Shown piece by piece: positions 1 to 7,863 of a stretch of 64,000 bases of DNA (position 1 is the stretch's first letter; each line of letters begins with the position of its first letter). This DNA is from Streptomyces sp. NBC_01460 (GTDB lineage: Bacteria; Actinomycetota; Actinomycetes; Streptomycetales; Streptomycetaceae): the NCBI RefSeq assembly GCF_036227405.1, contig NZ_CP109473.1, positions 6,572,001 through 6,636,000 of the forward strand. The letters run 5' to 3'. The position numbers and the translations under genes were made by a program. The notes under the pieces are model-generated. The model was not told where the DNA came from, searched no databases, and was given only the letters and a program-made list of their open reading frames with translations.

Positions 1-204
1 CTCGGCGGGATCTACCGCAACCTGATGCCCTGGCTGGAACAGTCCGCGGACGCCCAGCTCACCGCCCGGGTGGTCTCCGGCCGCTGGCACGAGAACGGGA
101 GCCGGCTGCGGGCGTCCTCCGTCTCCGGCGACGCGGCGCGGGGCGCGGCGGCCCGGGTGGTGCACGAGGTGCTGGAGAACCCGGCGGCGTACGCGGTGCG
201 GTGA
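1..204 (+). CDS. C-terminal fragment of an unrecognised protein
   Basis: The window opens inside a gene read in frame 1, and 67 codons remain before a TGA. Codon use is typical of the rest of the window (GC-rich third positions), so this is real coding sequence. The fragment begins LGGIYRNLMPWLEQSAD and ends ENPAAYAVR. The style resembles the C-terminus of a short-chain or epimerase-type dehydrogenase, but no diagnostic motif is left, so I do not assign a function. It converges with the haloalkane dehalogenase gene, whose end lies 49 nt away. No strong terminator was seen in the gap. Confidence 0.7.
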   Translation, partial: LGGIYRNLMPWLEQSADAQLTARVVSGRWHENGSRLRASSVSGDAARGAAARVVHEVLENPAAYAVR

Positions 205-253
205 CGGTGGACGCCGTCGTGAGGCCCGCCCGTCGTGAGGCCCGCCCGGTGTT

Positions 254-1111
254 CTACCGCAGCCCCTGCCGGTCCGCCCAGGCGGAGATGGCCGCCGCGA
301 TCTCGGCGGGGCGGTCCTCCGGCGCGTGATGGCCGGCGGGCCCGCAGTGGACCGTTTCGAGCGAGGCCATGTGAGAGGCGCACCACTGTGCCGTCTCCGG
401 GCCGATCAGGAGGGTCGCTGACCCGTCGAACGTCATGAGCAGCTTGGGGACGTCCTCGCTCTTCGCGAGCCAGGCGTCGTACGCGTCGATACGGGCGACC
501 AGTTCCGCGGGGTCGCCGCCGAGCGGCATCTGGCGGGCCCACGCGAGCAGGGGCCGGCGGCTCTCGCGGGTCGGGTACGGGGCCAGGTAGGCGGCCAGGT
601 CGGCCTCGCCCACCGGTGTGAGGACCCCGCCGGTGAAGGCCTGGCGGACGAGCAGGTCCTGGTCCAGGACCAGTTCCTCGCCCCTGCCCGGTGTGCGGAG
701 GGTCTCGGAGCGCTTGCGCGCCTGCGGGGAGAGCTCCTCCCAGGCCATGGGCTTGACGATGCTCTCCAGGAAGGCGACGCCGAGCACCCTGTCCGGGTGC
801 CGGGCCGCCCAGTCGAAGGCGAGGGCGCCGCCCCAGTCGTGCCCGACCAGCACCACCCGGTCGAGCCGGAGGGCGTCGAACCAGGCGTCGAGATAGCGGG
901 CGTGGTCGTCGAAGCGGTAGGCGATGTCCGGCTTGCCGGAGCGGCCCATCCCGATGAGGTCCGGCGTCAGGAGACGGCCGGGGCCGATGCCGGGCAGCAC
1001 GTTCCTCCACACGTGGGAGGAGCCCGGGTTCCCGTGGAGGAGGACGAAGGCCGTCCCGCTCCCCGTCTCCTCGTGGTGCAGGGTCGAGTCCAGTACGCGT
1101 AATGCGGGCAT
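254..1111 (-). CDS. Haloalkane dehalogenase-like alpha/beta hydrolase
   Basis: A 285-residue alpha/beta hydrolase starting MPALRVLD. It has the oxyanion segment HGNPGSS (26-32) and the nucleophile elbow GHDWGG (90-95), where D92 takes the place of serine and is followed by W93. There is an acidic residue in FLES (E116) and a C-terminal His in AGHHAPED (261/262). Asp nucleophile, adjacent Trp, Asn28 and the E116 catalytic acid match the DhaA/LinB (HLD-II) group of haloalkane dehalogenases, which hydrolyse carbon-halogen bonds in the cytoplasm. The start gives the normal family length (about 290-300). It lies 17 nt downstream of a MarR gene on the same strand, so the two are probably co-transcribed and autoregulated. 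The true substrate is unknown. An epoxide hydrolase or fluoroacetate-type role is less likely given the Trp/Asn pattern. Confidence 0.85.
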   Translation of the reverse strand: MPALRVLDSTLHHEETGSGTAFVLLHGNPGSSHVWRNVLPGIGPGRLLTPDLIGMGRSGKPDIAYRFDDHARYLDAWFDALRLDRVVLVGHDWGGALAFDWAARHPDRVLGVAFLESIVKPMAWEELSPQARKRSETLRTPGRGEELVLDQDLLVRQAFTGGVLTPVGEADLAAYLAPYPTRESRRPLLAWARQMPLGGDPAELVARIDAYDAWLAKSEDVPKLLMTFDGSATLLIGPETAQWCASHMASLETVHCGPAGHHAPEDRPAEIAAAISAWADRQGLR

Positions 1112-1128
1112 GCCGGGCGGTCCTTCCG

Positions 1129-1590
1129 TCAGGGCGAGGGTTCGAGGGGGGCGTTCAGGAGGGCTGTGAGGTCGCGGACCAGGTCGGCGGTGCGCTGATC
1201 GTCCATGCCGCCCAGCGGGGCGAGGAGCCGGCCGTGCAACGCCTCGACGCGGAGGATGGCCGGACGGACCGCCTCGCGTCCGTCGCCGGTGAGCTCCAGC
1301 CGCACGACGCGGGTGTCCTCGGCGTCGCGCGTCCGCCGGAGGAACCCGGCCGCCTCCAGCGAGCGGGCCAGCTTGGAGACGTACAGCGCCTCCAGGCCCG
1401 TGTGGTCGGCGAGTTCGCGCTGGCTCGGCCGCAGGCCGGAGCGCTCCATGCCGAAGAGGGAGGAGAGGGCGACGTACTGCGCGTGCGTCAGGTGCAGCGG
1501 CGCCAGGGCCTGGTCCACGGCGACACGCCACTTGTTCGACAGACGCCAGACCAGATAGCCGGGCGTCACCCACTGCGGAACGTCACTCAT
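1129..1590 (-). CDS. MarR-family transcriptional regulator
   Basis: A 153-residue protein with the MarR winged-helix layout: an N-terminal dimerisation helix (VWRLSNKWRVAVDQAL), then the HTH RPSQRELADHTGLEALYVSKLARSL (about 54-78, interrupted here only by description), the wing TRDAEDTRVVRLELT and a C-terminal dimer helix. MarR proteins are dimeric repressors released by small phenolic or lipophilic ligands. It is the first gene of a two-gene operon with the dehalogenase. A palindromic box begins 15 bp upstream of its ATG, as expected for autorepression. The DNA-binding family is certain. The ligand is unknown. Confidence 0.9.
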   Translation of the reverse strand: MSDVPQWVTPGYLVWRLSNKWRVAVDQALAPLHLTHAQYVALSSLFGMERSGLRPSQRELADHTGLEALYVSKLARSLEAAGFLRRTRDAEDTRVVRLELTGDGREAVRPAILRVEALHGRLLAPLGGMDDQRTADLVRDLTALLNAPLEPSP

Positions 1591-1604
1591 GAAAAATAAT
1601 GTAC

Positions 1605-1621
1605 ATGGATACTGTGTCCAT
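1605..1621. promoter_or_regulatory. Candidate MarR operator
   Basis: ATGGATA-CTG-TGTCCAT: two 7-nt arms with 6 of 7 positions complementary, lying 15 bp upstream of the marR ATG in locally AT-rich DNA. Position, spacing and symmetry fit an autoregulatory MarR operator that would control both marR and the dehalogenase gene. Inferred from sequence only. Confidence 0.5.
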
Positions 1622-1665
1622 GGCTACTAAAACCGGAGACCGCTCCGGGGCGGACGGAACGCGTG

Positions 1666-1715
1666 CGGCCCGGGGGCGTACGCGCGCGGGACGGAACGCG
1701 TACGCCCCCGGGCCG
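1666..1715 (-). terminator. Strong hairpin terminator after the GH1 gene
   Basis: Arms 1666-1684 and 1697-1715 form a perfect 19-bp GC stem with a 12-nt loop. It lies 15 nt past the stop of the beta-glucosidase gene and would block read-through toward marR. There is no clear U-tract, as is common in Streptomyces. Confidence 0.8.
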
Positions 1716-1730
1716 GGGGAATCGGGTGGA

Positions 1731-3110
1731 TCAGGCCCGGTGGGCGGCGATCAGCTGCTGATACCAGCGGTAGCTGTCCTTCGGGGTGCGCTCCAGGGTG
1801 TCGTAGTCGACGCGGATGATGCCGAACCGCTTCGCATAGCCCAGGGCCCACTCGAAGTTGTCCAGCAGCGACCAGACGTAGTAGCCGCGCACGTCGACAC
1901 CGGCGTCCATGGCCGCGCGCAGCGCCGTCAGGTGGGTGCGCAGGTACTCCACCCGGTCCGCGTCGTGGATGGTGCCGTCCGCCTCGACGCTGTCGAACTC
2001 CGCCGAGCCGTTCTCCGTGATGTGCACCGGAGGCAGGGCGTCGCCGTACGTCTGCTTCAGCACGGTCAGCAGATCGGTGAACGACTCCGGGACGACCGGC
2101 CAGCCCATGGCGGTCCTGCGGACGTCCGGATACGTCCCCTCCGCGTACCGGTTGTCCGTGGCCACGCGCAGCGCCGGGTCCGCCTCGCGGTGCGGTGCGG
2201 CGGCGACGACGATCGGGCGGTAGTAGTTGATGCCCAGGAAGTCCATCGGCTGGGAGATCAGCTCCAGGTCGCCCTCGCGGCGGAAGTCCTGGCCGGTGAT
2301 GAGCTCGCCCCAGGTCTCCTCCTCGGTGGCCGGGTAGCGGCCCGCGAGGAGCGGCTCCGTCCACACGAGGTTGTGCTGGGTGTCCGCACGGACGACGGCC
2401 GCGAGGTCGGCGTCCGACTCGGTGGCCGGGACGTTGCGGTCCAGGTTGAGCGTGATGCCCGCCTCCCGGACGCCCGCCGCGCGCAGCGCGTTCATGGCGT
2501 GCCCATGGCCGACCAGCAGGTGGTGCGCGGCGGCCAGGGCCCCGCGGCCCTCCTTGGCGCCCGGCGCGTGCCGGCCCACCGAGTAGCCGAGGAAGGCGCT
2601 GCACCAGGGCTCGTTCAGGGTGATCCAGCGCGGCACGCGGTCGCCCAGGTGCTCGGCGACGACCGCCGTGTACTCGCCGAAGCGCTCCGCCGTCTCCCGC
2701 ACGCGCCAGCCGCCCTTGTCCTCCAGGGCCTGCGGCAGGTCCCAGTGGTAGAGCGTGGCGGCCGGCTCGATGCCCGCCTCCAGGAGCGAGTCCACGAGCC
2801 GGGAGTAGAAGTCGAGCCCCTTGGGGTTGACCGCCCCGCTGCCCGTCGCCTGGATACGGGACCAGGCGATCGAGAAGCGGTACGACTCGACACCCAGGTC
2901 GCGCAGCAGGGCCACGTCCTCCGGGTAGCGGTGGTAGTGGTCGCAGGCGACGTCACCCGTGTCGCCGCCGTCGGTCCTGCCGGGCGTGTGGCTGTAGGTG
3001 TCCCAGATGGACGGGCCGCGGCCGTCTTCCTCCACGGCGCCCTCGATCTGGTACGAGGCCGTGGCCGCGCCGAAGACGAATCCGGGCGGGAAGACCGGGA
3101 AGTCACTCAT
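1731..3110 (-). CDS. GH1 beta-glucosidase (BglC-type)
   Basis: A 459-residue, complete family GH1 enzyme that hydrolyses beta-glucosides such as cellobiose with retention. The N-terminus FVFGAATASYQIEGA is the family signature. The acid/base glutamate is E167 in TLNEPW, the nucleophile is E366 in ITENG, and the aglycone-region WSLLDNFEW follows. There is no signal peptide, so it acts in the cytoplasm on imported sugar. The ATG lies 8 nt downstream of the stop of the preceding permease, so it is the last gene of a binding protein-permease-permease-glucosidase operon, the same order as cebEFG-bglC. A strong hairpin follows it. Confidence 0.93.
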   Translation of the reverse strand: MSDFPVFPPGFVFGAATASYQIEGAVEEDGRGPSIWDTYSHTPGRTDGGDTGDVACDHYHRYPEDVALLRDLGVESYRFSIAWSRIQATGSGAVNPKGLDFYSRLVDSLLEAGIEPAATLYHWDLPQALEDKGGWRVRETAERFGEYTAVVAEHLGDRVPRWITLNEPWCSAFLGYSVGRHAPGAKEGRGALAAAHHLLVGHGHAMNALRAAGVREAGITLNLDRNVPATESDADLAAVVRADTQHNLVWTEPLLAGRYPATEEETWGELITGQDFRREGDLELISQPMDFLGINYYRPIVVAAAPHREADPALRVATDNRYAEGTYPDVRRTAMGWPVVPESFTDLLTVLKQTYGDALPPVHITENGSAEFDSVEADGTIHDADRVEYLRTHLTALRAAMDAGVDVRGYYVWSLLDNFEWALGYAKRFGIIRVDYDTLERTPKDSYRWYQQLIAAHRA

Positions 3111-3118
3111 GGGAACCC

Positions 3119-3973
3119 TTACTTGACCGAGCCGCCGGTGATCCCGGCGGCGATGTACTTCTGGGACAGGACGAGGAGGACCGCGGCGGGCACCGCGGAG
3201 AGCACGGAGGCGGCCATCACGGAGCCCCAGTCGCCGACGTGCGCGCCGATGTACTGGTAGATGCCGAGCGTGATCGGCTTGACGTCGTCCGTCGTGTTCA
3301 GCGTGAGCGCGAACATGAAGTCGCTCCACGCGTAGAGGAACGAGAACAGCCCGGCGGTGATCAGCGAGTTCCGGCTCATCGGCAGGACGACCTGGACGAA
3401 CGTACGGATCCGGCCCGCGCCGTCGACCTCGGCCGCCTCGATGACCTCGCGGGGGATCGACACCATGAACGACCGCATCAGCACGATCGCGAAGGGGATG
3501 CCCAGCGAGGCGTCCGCCAGCATGAGGCCGAAGTAGGAGTTGACGAGGCCGAGGTCCACGTAGGCGCTGTACAGCGCGTTCGCGATGACGATGCCCGGCA
3601 CCATCTGGGTGATGAGCGTGCCGAAGACGATCGTCTTGCTGCCCCGCAGCTTGAACTGCGCCAGTCCGTACGCCGCCGGCGCGGAGATCGCCAGGCAGAT
3701 GGCCACGGCGCCGAGCGCCACGGCCAGCGAGGTCAGCAGGTTGCCGCCCTGCGCGGTGAGGGCGGATGTGAAGCCGGAGAAGTCGATGCCCGTGGGGACC
3801 GGGCCCACGTCGACGAGACTCGCGTCCGGCTGCAGCGCGGTGTTGATCATCCAGTACAGCGGGAACAGCATGACCGCGAGCACGACGACGCCGAAGACGG
3901 TCGCACCCCAGCGGCGCTTGGGCCGGTGGACCGCGGGAGCCGGGGCGGCGGGGATCTGGGTGGTGGTCGCCAT
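3119..3973 (-). CDS. Carbohydrate ABC transporter permease (CebG/MalG-type)
   Basis: 284 residues, six predicted membrane helices. The cytoplasmic EAA loop (IEAAEVDGAGRIRTFVQVVLP) contacts the ATPase. It belongs to the MalG-like inner-membrane subunit family of sugar importers (CUT1). A Pro/Ala-rich cytoplasmic N-terminus precedes the first helix. The ATG, preceded by GGAAG, lies 5 nt after the stop of its partner permease. No ATPase gene is in the operon. CUT1 importers of Streptomyces usually share the multitasking ATPase MsiK encoded elsewhere. Beta-glucoside or cellobiose specificity is inferred from the downstream GH1 gene and the upstream CebR-like box. Confidence 0.9.
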   Translation of the reverse strand: MATTTQIPAAPAPAVHRPKRRWGATVFGVVVLAVMLFPLYWMINTALQPDASLVDVGPVPTGIDFSGFTSALTAQGGNLLTSLAVALGAVAICLAISAPAAYGLAQFKLRGSKTIVFGTLITQMVPGIVIANALYSAYVDLGLVNSYFGLMLADASLGIPFAIVLMRSFMVSIPREVIEAAEVDGAGRIRTFVQVVLPMSRNSLITAGLFSFLYAWSDFMFALTLNTTDDVKPITLGIYQYIGAHVGDWGSVMAASVLSAVPAAVLLVLSQKYIAAGITGGSVK

Positions 3974-3978
3974 GCCGG

Positions 3979-4941
3979 TCACTTCCCCTCGTTGCGGTTG
4001 ACCCGCAGGTAGAACACCGCGAAGACGGCGGAGATCAGGATCAGGATGTTGCCGACCACGGCACCGGCTCCGAAGTCCATCTGGACGAAGGAGTTCTGGT
4101 ACGTGAGCGTGCCCAGCGTCTGGGTGGAGTCGGCGGGGCCGCCGTCGGTGAGGGCGAGGACCAGGTCGAGGATCTTGACCGTCGACATGAAGCCGAGCAC
4201 CAGCACCACGGTGATGACGGGCTTGAGCATGGGCAGGGTGACCGAGCGGAACGTGCGCCAGGCGGAGGCGCCGTCGAGCGCGGCGGCCTCGTTCAGCTCC
4301 TTGGGGACCTCCTGGAGGCCGCCGTAGAGGATCACCATGTTGAACGGGATGCCGATCCAGATGTTCACCAGGATCACCGAGATCAGCGCCATGCTCGTGC
4401 TCGTCAGCCACGGTGTGTCACCGGGGAGGCCGACGGTGCCCAGGAAGGAGTTGAGGACGCCGGTGTCCTGGTCGAAGATGCGGCGCCAGACGATGCCGGA
4501 GACCACCATCGGGACCAGCCACGGCAGCAGGATCAGCGAGCGCAGGATGCCGTTCAGCGGGAAGCGGCGGGTGAAGAAGACGGCGAGCGCGAGACCGATG
4601 CAGAACTGGCCGACGAGCGATCCGACGGTGAAGAGGATCGTCTGCCAGAGGGCCTTGCCGAACAGCCCGTCGCTGAAGACGTTGTTCCAGTTGTCGAGGC
4701 CGTTGAACGGCGCCTCGCCGGTGAAGAAGGTGGACGGCGAGTAGTCCTGGAAGCTCATCACGATGTTGCGGACGAGCGGGTAGCCGAAGAACAGCGCCAT
4801 GAAGATCACGGCGGGGGCGATGAACCCCCACTGGGCGAGCGTCCTGCGCCGCTGGGCGCTGCGCGGGTTCACGGGCTTCCCGGCCGCGGGGGCCTTCGGG
4901 CCGGCGGGCGGCGCGGCGGCCGAGGCAGTGGTGGATGACAT
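3979..4941 (-). CDS. Carbohydrate ABC transporter permease (CebF/MalF-type)
   Basis: 320 residues with an Ala/Pro-rich cytoplasmic N-terminus of about 45 residues and then six membrane helices. The EAA motif is LNEAAALDGASAWRTFRSVT. It is the MalF-like partner of the neighbouring permease in a CUT1 oligosaccharide importer. The ATG lies 11 nt past the stop of the binding-protein gene and the next gene follows after 5 nt, so translation is probably coupled. Substrate as for the operon: probably cellobiose or related beta-glucosides. Confidence 0.9.
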   Translation of the reverse strand: MSSTTASAAAPPAGPKAPAAGKPVNPRSAQRRRTLAQWGFIAPAVIFMALFFGYPLVRNIVMSFQDYSPSTFFTGEAPFNGLDNWNNVFSDGLFGKALWQTILFTVGSLVGQFCIGLALAVFFTRRFPLNGILRSLILLPWLVPMVVSGIVWRRIFDQDTGVLNSFLGTVGLPGDTPWLTSTSMALISVILVNIWIGIPFNMVILYGGLQEVPKELNEAAALDGASAWRTFRSVTLPMLKPVITVVLVLGFMSTVKILDLVLALTDGGPADSTQTLGTLTYQNSFVQMDFGAGAVVGNILILISAVFAVFYLRVNRNEGK

Positions 4942-4952
4942 GGTTCGTTACC

Positions 4953-6215
4953 TCAGTTCCCGCTCGTGACCTGCTGCTGGGCACGCTTCAGAGCGGCCTC
5001 GCTGGACTCGCCGGTGAGCGCGGACTGGAAGGCGCTCTGCAGGGCGAGCGACACCGACGACCACTGAGCGCCGACCTTCGCGGTACGGGAACGGGCCGTG
5101 GCGACCTGGTCGGCCAGCGCCGCCAGCTCGGGGGTCTTCTTCCGCCAGATGTCGGCCGCCTTGGTGTTGGCCGGGACCATCCAGCTGTTGATGGCGTAGG
5201 AGATCTCCTCCTGCTCGCCCGACATACAGCCGATGATCTTGGCGGACACCTTCTCGCGCTCGGTGTCACCGGTGTTGGGCACGGTGAGCACGCCGCCGCC
5301 CAGCGGGCCGACCGAGTCGTCGCCGGCCTCGGGGACGGGGATCTCGGCGATGCCCCAGTCGAGGCCCTTCTTGGAGTTCAGGGTCTCGACCTGCCACGGG
5401 CCGTTGATCATCATGGCCGCGTTGCCGGCCATGAACTGGTCGTTCACGTCGGCCTGCGTCCAGTTGACCGTGGACTTGGAGAGCGAGCCGTCCTTCAGGA
5501 GCGCCTTCCAGTAGTCCAGGGCTCCGGCGACCTCGGGGGTGTCGAGCTTCGACTCGTCACCGCCGTTGGACCACATGAACGGGGTGAACTGGAAGACGCC
5601 GTCCTCCGCGCCGCCCGCGCTGAGCGCCAGGCCGTACCGCTTGCCCTGGGTCAGCTTCTTGGCGGTCGACTGCATCTCGGCCCAGGTGGTGGGCACCTCC
5701 AGCCCCGCCTTGGCGAGGGTGTCCTTGTTGTAGAACAGCGCCAGGGTGTTCACCGTGCGCGCGGCCCCGTAGTACGTCCCGTCGAACGAACCGAAGTCGA
5801 CGATCCCCTCGGGGATGTCCGTCGTGGTGAGCCCGAGGTCCTTGAGCGGTATCAGCCCGCCCGCCTCGGCGAACGTCGGCATCTCGGAGGCGTCCAGCTG
5901 GAGGACGTCCGGCAGGGACTTCGAGGACGCCATGCGCAGCGCCTTCGTCATCAGCTGCGCGGCCGGCACGCTCTGCTGCTCGATGGTGACGCCGAGCTCC
6001 TTGCTGCAGCGCTTGAGGGTGTCACCGTCCCAGCGGTGGTACGACTCGTCGGTCGAGGAGTTCATGACGGTGTAGACGTCCTCGTCCCGCTGCTGCCCGC
6101 AGCCCGACAGAACGGTGCCGGCGACGATCGCGGAGACGACGGTGAAGGGGACGACGATCCGCCTGGTGCGGCGGCCGGGGCGTCGGATCCGTCCGTCCGG
6201 GGAGGGTTCTGTCAC
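4953..6215 (-). CDS. Sugar-binding lipoprotein of the beta-glucoside importer
   Basis: 420 residues. The Arg-rich N-terminus is followed by a hydrophobic stretch ending in the lipobox LSGC (Cys39), so the mature protein is anchored on the outer face of the membrane. The remainder has the type-1 extracellular solute-binding fold (FYNKDTLAKAGLEVPTTW; a C-terminal lobe with INGPWQVE). The start is GTG at 6215, chosen because AAGGG lies 7 nt upstream and the lipoprotein signal follows correctly. First gene of the operon with two permeases and a GH1 glucosidase. A LacI-type palindrome lies 38 nt upstream. It could be the cellobiose/cellotriose receptor (CebE-like) or a paralogue for another disaccharide. 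Confidence 0.88.
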   Translation of the reverse strand: MTEPSPDGRIRRPGRRTRRIVVPFTVVSAIVAGTVLSGCGQQRDEDVYTVMNSSTDESYHRWDGDTLKRCSKELGVTIEQQSVPAAQLMTKALRMASSKSLPDVLQLDASEMPTFAEAGGLIPLKDLGLTTTDIPEGIVDFGSFDGTYYGAARTVNTLALFYNKDTLAKAGLEVPTTWAEMQSTAKKLTQGKRYGLALSAGGAEDGVFQFTPFMWSNGGDESKLDTPEVAGALDYWKALLKDGSLSKSTVNWTQADVNDQFMAGNAAMMINGPWQVETLNSKKGLDWGIAEIPVPEAGDDSVGPLGGGVLTVPNTGDTEREKVSAKIIGCMSGEQEEISYAINSWMVPANTKAADIWRKKTPELAALADQVATARSRTAKVGAQWSSVSLALQSAFQSALTGESSEAALKRAQQQVTSGN

Positions 6216-6252
6216 GGTGGTGCCCTTGCGGTGAGAGGGGGGCCGGGGTCCA

Positions 6253-6266
6253 TGGGAACGCTCCCA
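6253..6266. promoter_or_regulatory. CebR/LacI-type operator
   Basis: TGGGAACGCTCCCA is a 14-bp palindrome with one asymmetric pair. It differs by one base from TGGGAGCGCTCCCA, the published binding site of the cellobiose-responsive LacI repressor CebR of Streptomyces. It sits 38 nt before the binding-protein start codon, which suits repression of the transporter-glucosidase operon until cello-oligosaccharide is present. No cebR gene is in the window. Confidence 0.75.
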
Positions 6267-6364
6267 CGGGCTGGTGGTCAAGACCCTGCGCGGATTCGGC
6301 GTGGTCACGGCAGGGAGGTCCGGGGCGCCCGGTGGTGGTGTGCCGGGTGCCCCGGGGGGGTGGG

Positions 6365-7534
6365 TCAGCGGACGCTGAGGAGGTGTTCCATGGCGAGCTG
6401 GTCGAGGGCTTCGAAGGCCATGGAGCGTTCGGCTGCGGCGGTGGCGTCGAAGGTCTCGTAGGCGGTGGTGTCGGCGAGGAGTGCCTTGAGGCCGTCGGCG
6501 GCGGTGGGCTGGGCGAGTTCGTGCAGGCGGGAGGCGGTGAGGGCTTCCTGGACGGCGGGGTCGGCGCGGAAGGCGAGGGCGCGTTCCTTGAGGATGAGGT
6601 AGTTGCGCATGCAGTTCTTCGCGGACTCCCACACGCCGTCGATGCCGTCGGTGCGTACGGGCTTGAAGTCGAAGTGGAGGGATCCGGTGTAGTCGGAGGT
6701 CTCCAGGAGGTCGACGAGCCAGAAGGCCTGGCGCAGGTCGCCGGCGCCGAAGCGGAAGTCCTGGTCGTACTTGATGCCGGACTGGCCGTTGAGGTCGATG
6801 TGGAAGAGCTTGCCGGCCCACAGGGCCTGGGCGATGCCGTGGGGGAAGTTGAGTCCGGCCATCTGCTCGTGGCCGGTCTCCGGGTTCACGCCGACCATCT
6901 CGGGGCGCTCGAGGCGCTCGATGAAGGCCAGGGCGTGGCCGATGGTGGGCAGGAGGATGTCGCCGCGGGGCTCGTTGGGCTTGGGCTCGATCGCGAAGCG
7001 CAGGTCGTAGCCCTGCTCTGTGACGTAGTCGCCCAGCAGGTCGAAGGCTTCCTTCATGCGGTCCAGGGCGATACGGACGTCCTTCGCGCCGCCGGACTCC
7101 GCTCCCTCGCGTCCGCCCCAGGCGACGTAGGTGGTGGCGCCGAGCTCGGCGGCCAGGTCGATGTTGCGCATGACCTTGCGCAGGGCGAAGCGGCGTACGT
7201 CGCGGTCGTTCGCGGTGAACCCGCCGTCCTTGAACACCGGGTGCGTGAAGAGGTTGGTCGTGGCCATCGGGACCTTCATCCCGGTGCGGTCCAGTGCGTC
7301 CTTGAACCGGCCGATCAGCCGGGCCCGCTCCGCCTCGTCGGACCCGAACGGGATCAGGTCGTCGTCGTGGAACGTCACCCCGTGCGCGCCGAGTTCCGCG
7401 AGCCGCTCCACGGACTCGACCGGGTCCAGCGCGGGACGCGTCGGCTCACCGAACGGGTCGTTGCCACGCCAGCCCACGGTCCACAGACCGAAGGTGAACC
7501 TGTCCGCAGGGGTGGGAGTGAAGCGGTCCGACAT
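6365..7534 (-). CDS. xylA: Xylose isomerase
   Basis: 389 residues, a full-length class I (actinobacterial) xylose/glucose isomerase that interconverts D-xylose and D-xylulose in the cytoplasm. Visible active-site elements are the catalytic His56 in FHDDDL, the lysine/glutamate segment [11 protein letters not shown] that binds the first metal, and [11 protein letters not shown] for the second metal. The ATG is preceded by GAGG 9 nt upstream. It is transcribed divergently from a GH31 alpha-xylosidase gene, so xylose released from xyloglucan or isoprimeverose would feed directly into it. No xylulokinase gene is present in the window. Confidence 0.97.
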   Translation of the reverse strand: MSDRFTPTPADRFTFGLWTVGWRGNDPFGEPTRPALDPVESVERLAELGAHGVTFHDDDLIPFGSDEAERARLIGRFKDALDRTGMKVPMATTNLFTHPVFKDGGFTANDRDVRRFALRKVMRNIDLAAELGATTYVAWGGREGAESGGAKDVRIALDRMKEAFDLLGDYVTEQGYDLRFAIEPKPNEPRGDILLPTIGHALAFIERLERPEMVGVNPETGHEQMAGLNFPHGIAQALWAGKLFHIDLNGQSGIKYDQDFRFGAGDLRQAFWLVDLLETSDYTGSLHFDFKPVRTDGIDGVWESAKNCMRNYLILKERALAFRADPAVQEALTASRLHELAQPTAADGLKALLADTTAYETFDATAAAERSMAFEALDQLAMEHLLSVR

Positions 7535-7863
7535 TGCACAGCCTCTTCGTCGACGTGGGGCCCGGACGACAGCTCCGCCGGACCGGCCAATTTGTTTGCT
7601 TGCAGTACTAATACGCCATCCCGGCGATGGTTTCTAGAGCATTTCCGTGACATTGCCGTCACGTGGCGTCAGAATGGCTGTTCCGGGGTGACTCTCCGCG
7701 CTCCAGTTACTCGGGCAAACCGGAAATTCTCGAAGCTCGACGCCCCTGTCGGTCATATTTGTTTTGTGTACGATCAAAAGTGAGAGGACCCGCAGCCGCG
7801 CTCGCCGCAGGCGTCCGGACGTCCCGCAGTCCAGCACCACCTGATCGGTTAAGGACCACCCCC
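7535..7863. promoter_or_regulatory. Divergent control region xylA / alpha-xylosidase
   Basis: A 329-nt region richer in A and T than its surroundings. Near each gene there is a related stretch: AATTTGTTTGC at 7589-7599 and ATATTTGTTTTG at 7755-7766. Between them is the inverted repeat CGTGAC(6 nt)GTCACG at 7646-7663. These are plausible operators for a xylose-responsive regulator (ROK/XylR or LacI type), but no motif matches a published site exactly. The alpha-xylosidase start is preceded by AAGGA. Confidence 0.4.

Noticed and set aside
1..204. Assignment of the first fragment as an SDR dehydrogenase
   Set aside because: Only the last 67 codons are present and no motif is diagnostic, so no function is claimed.
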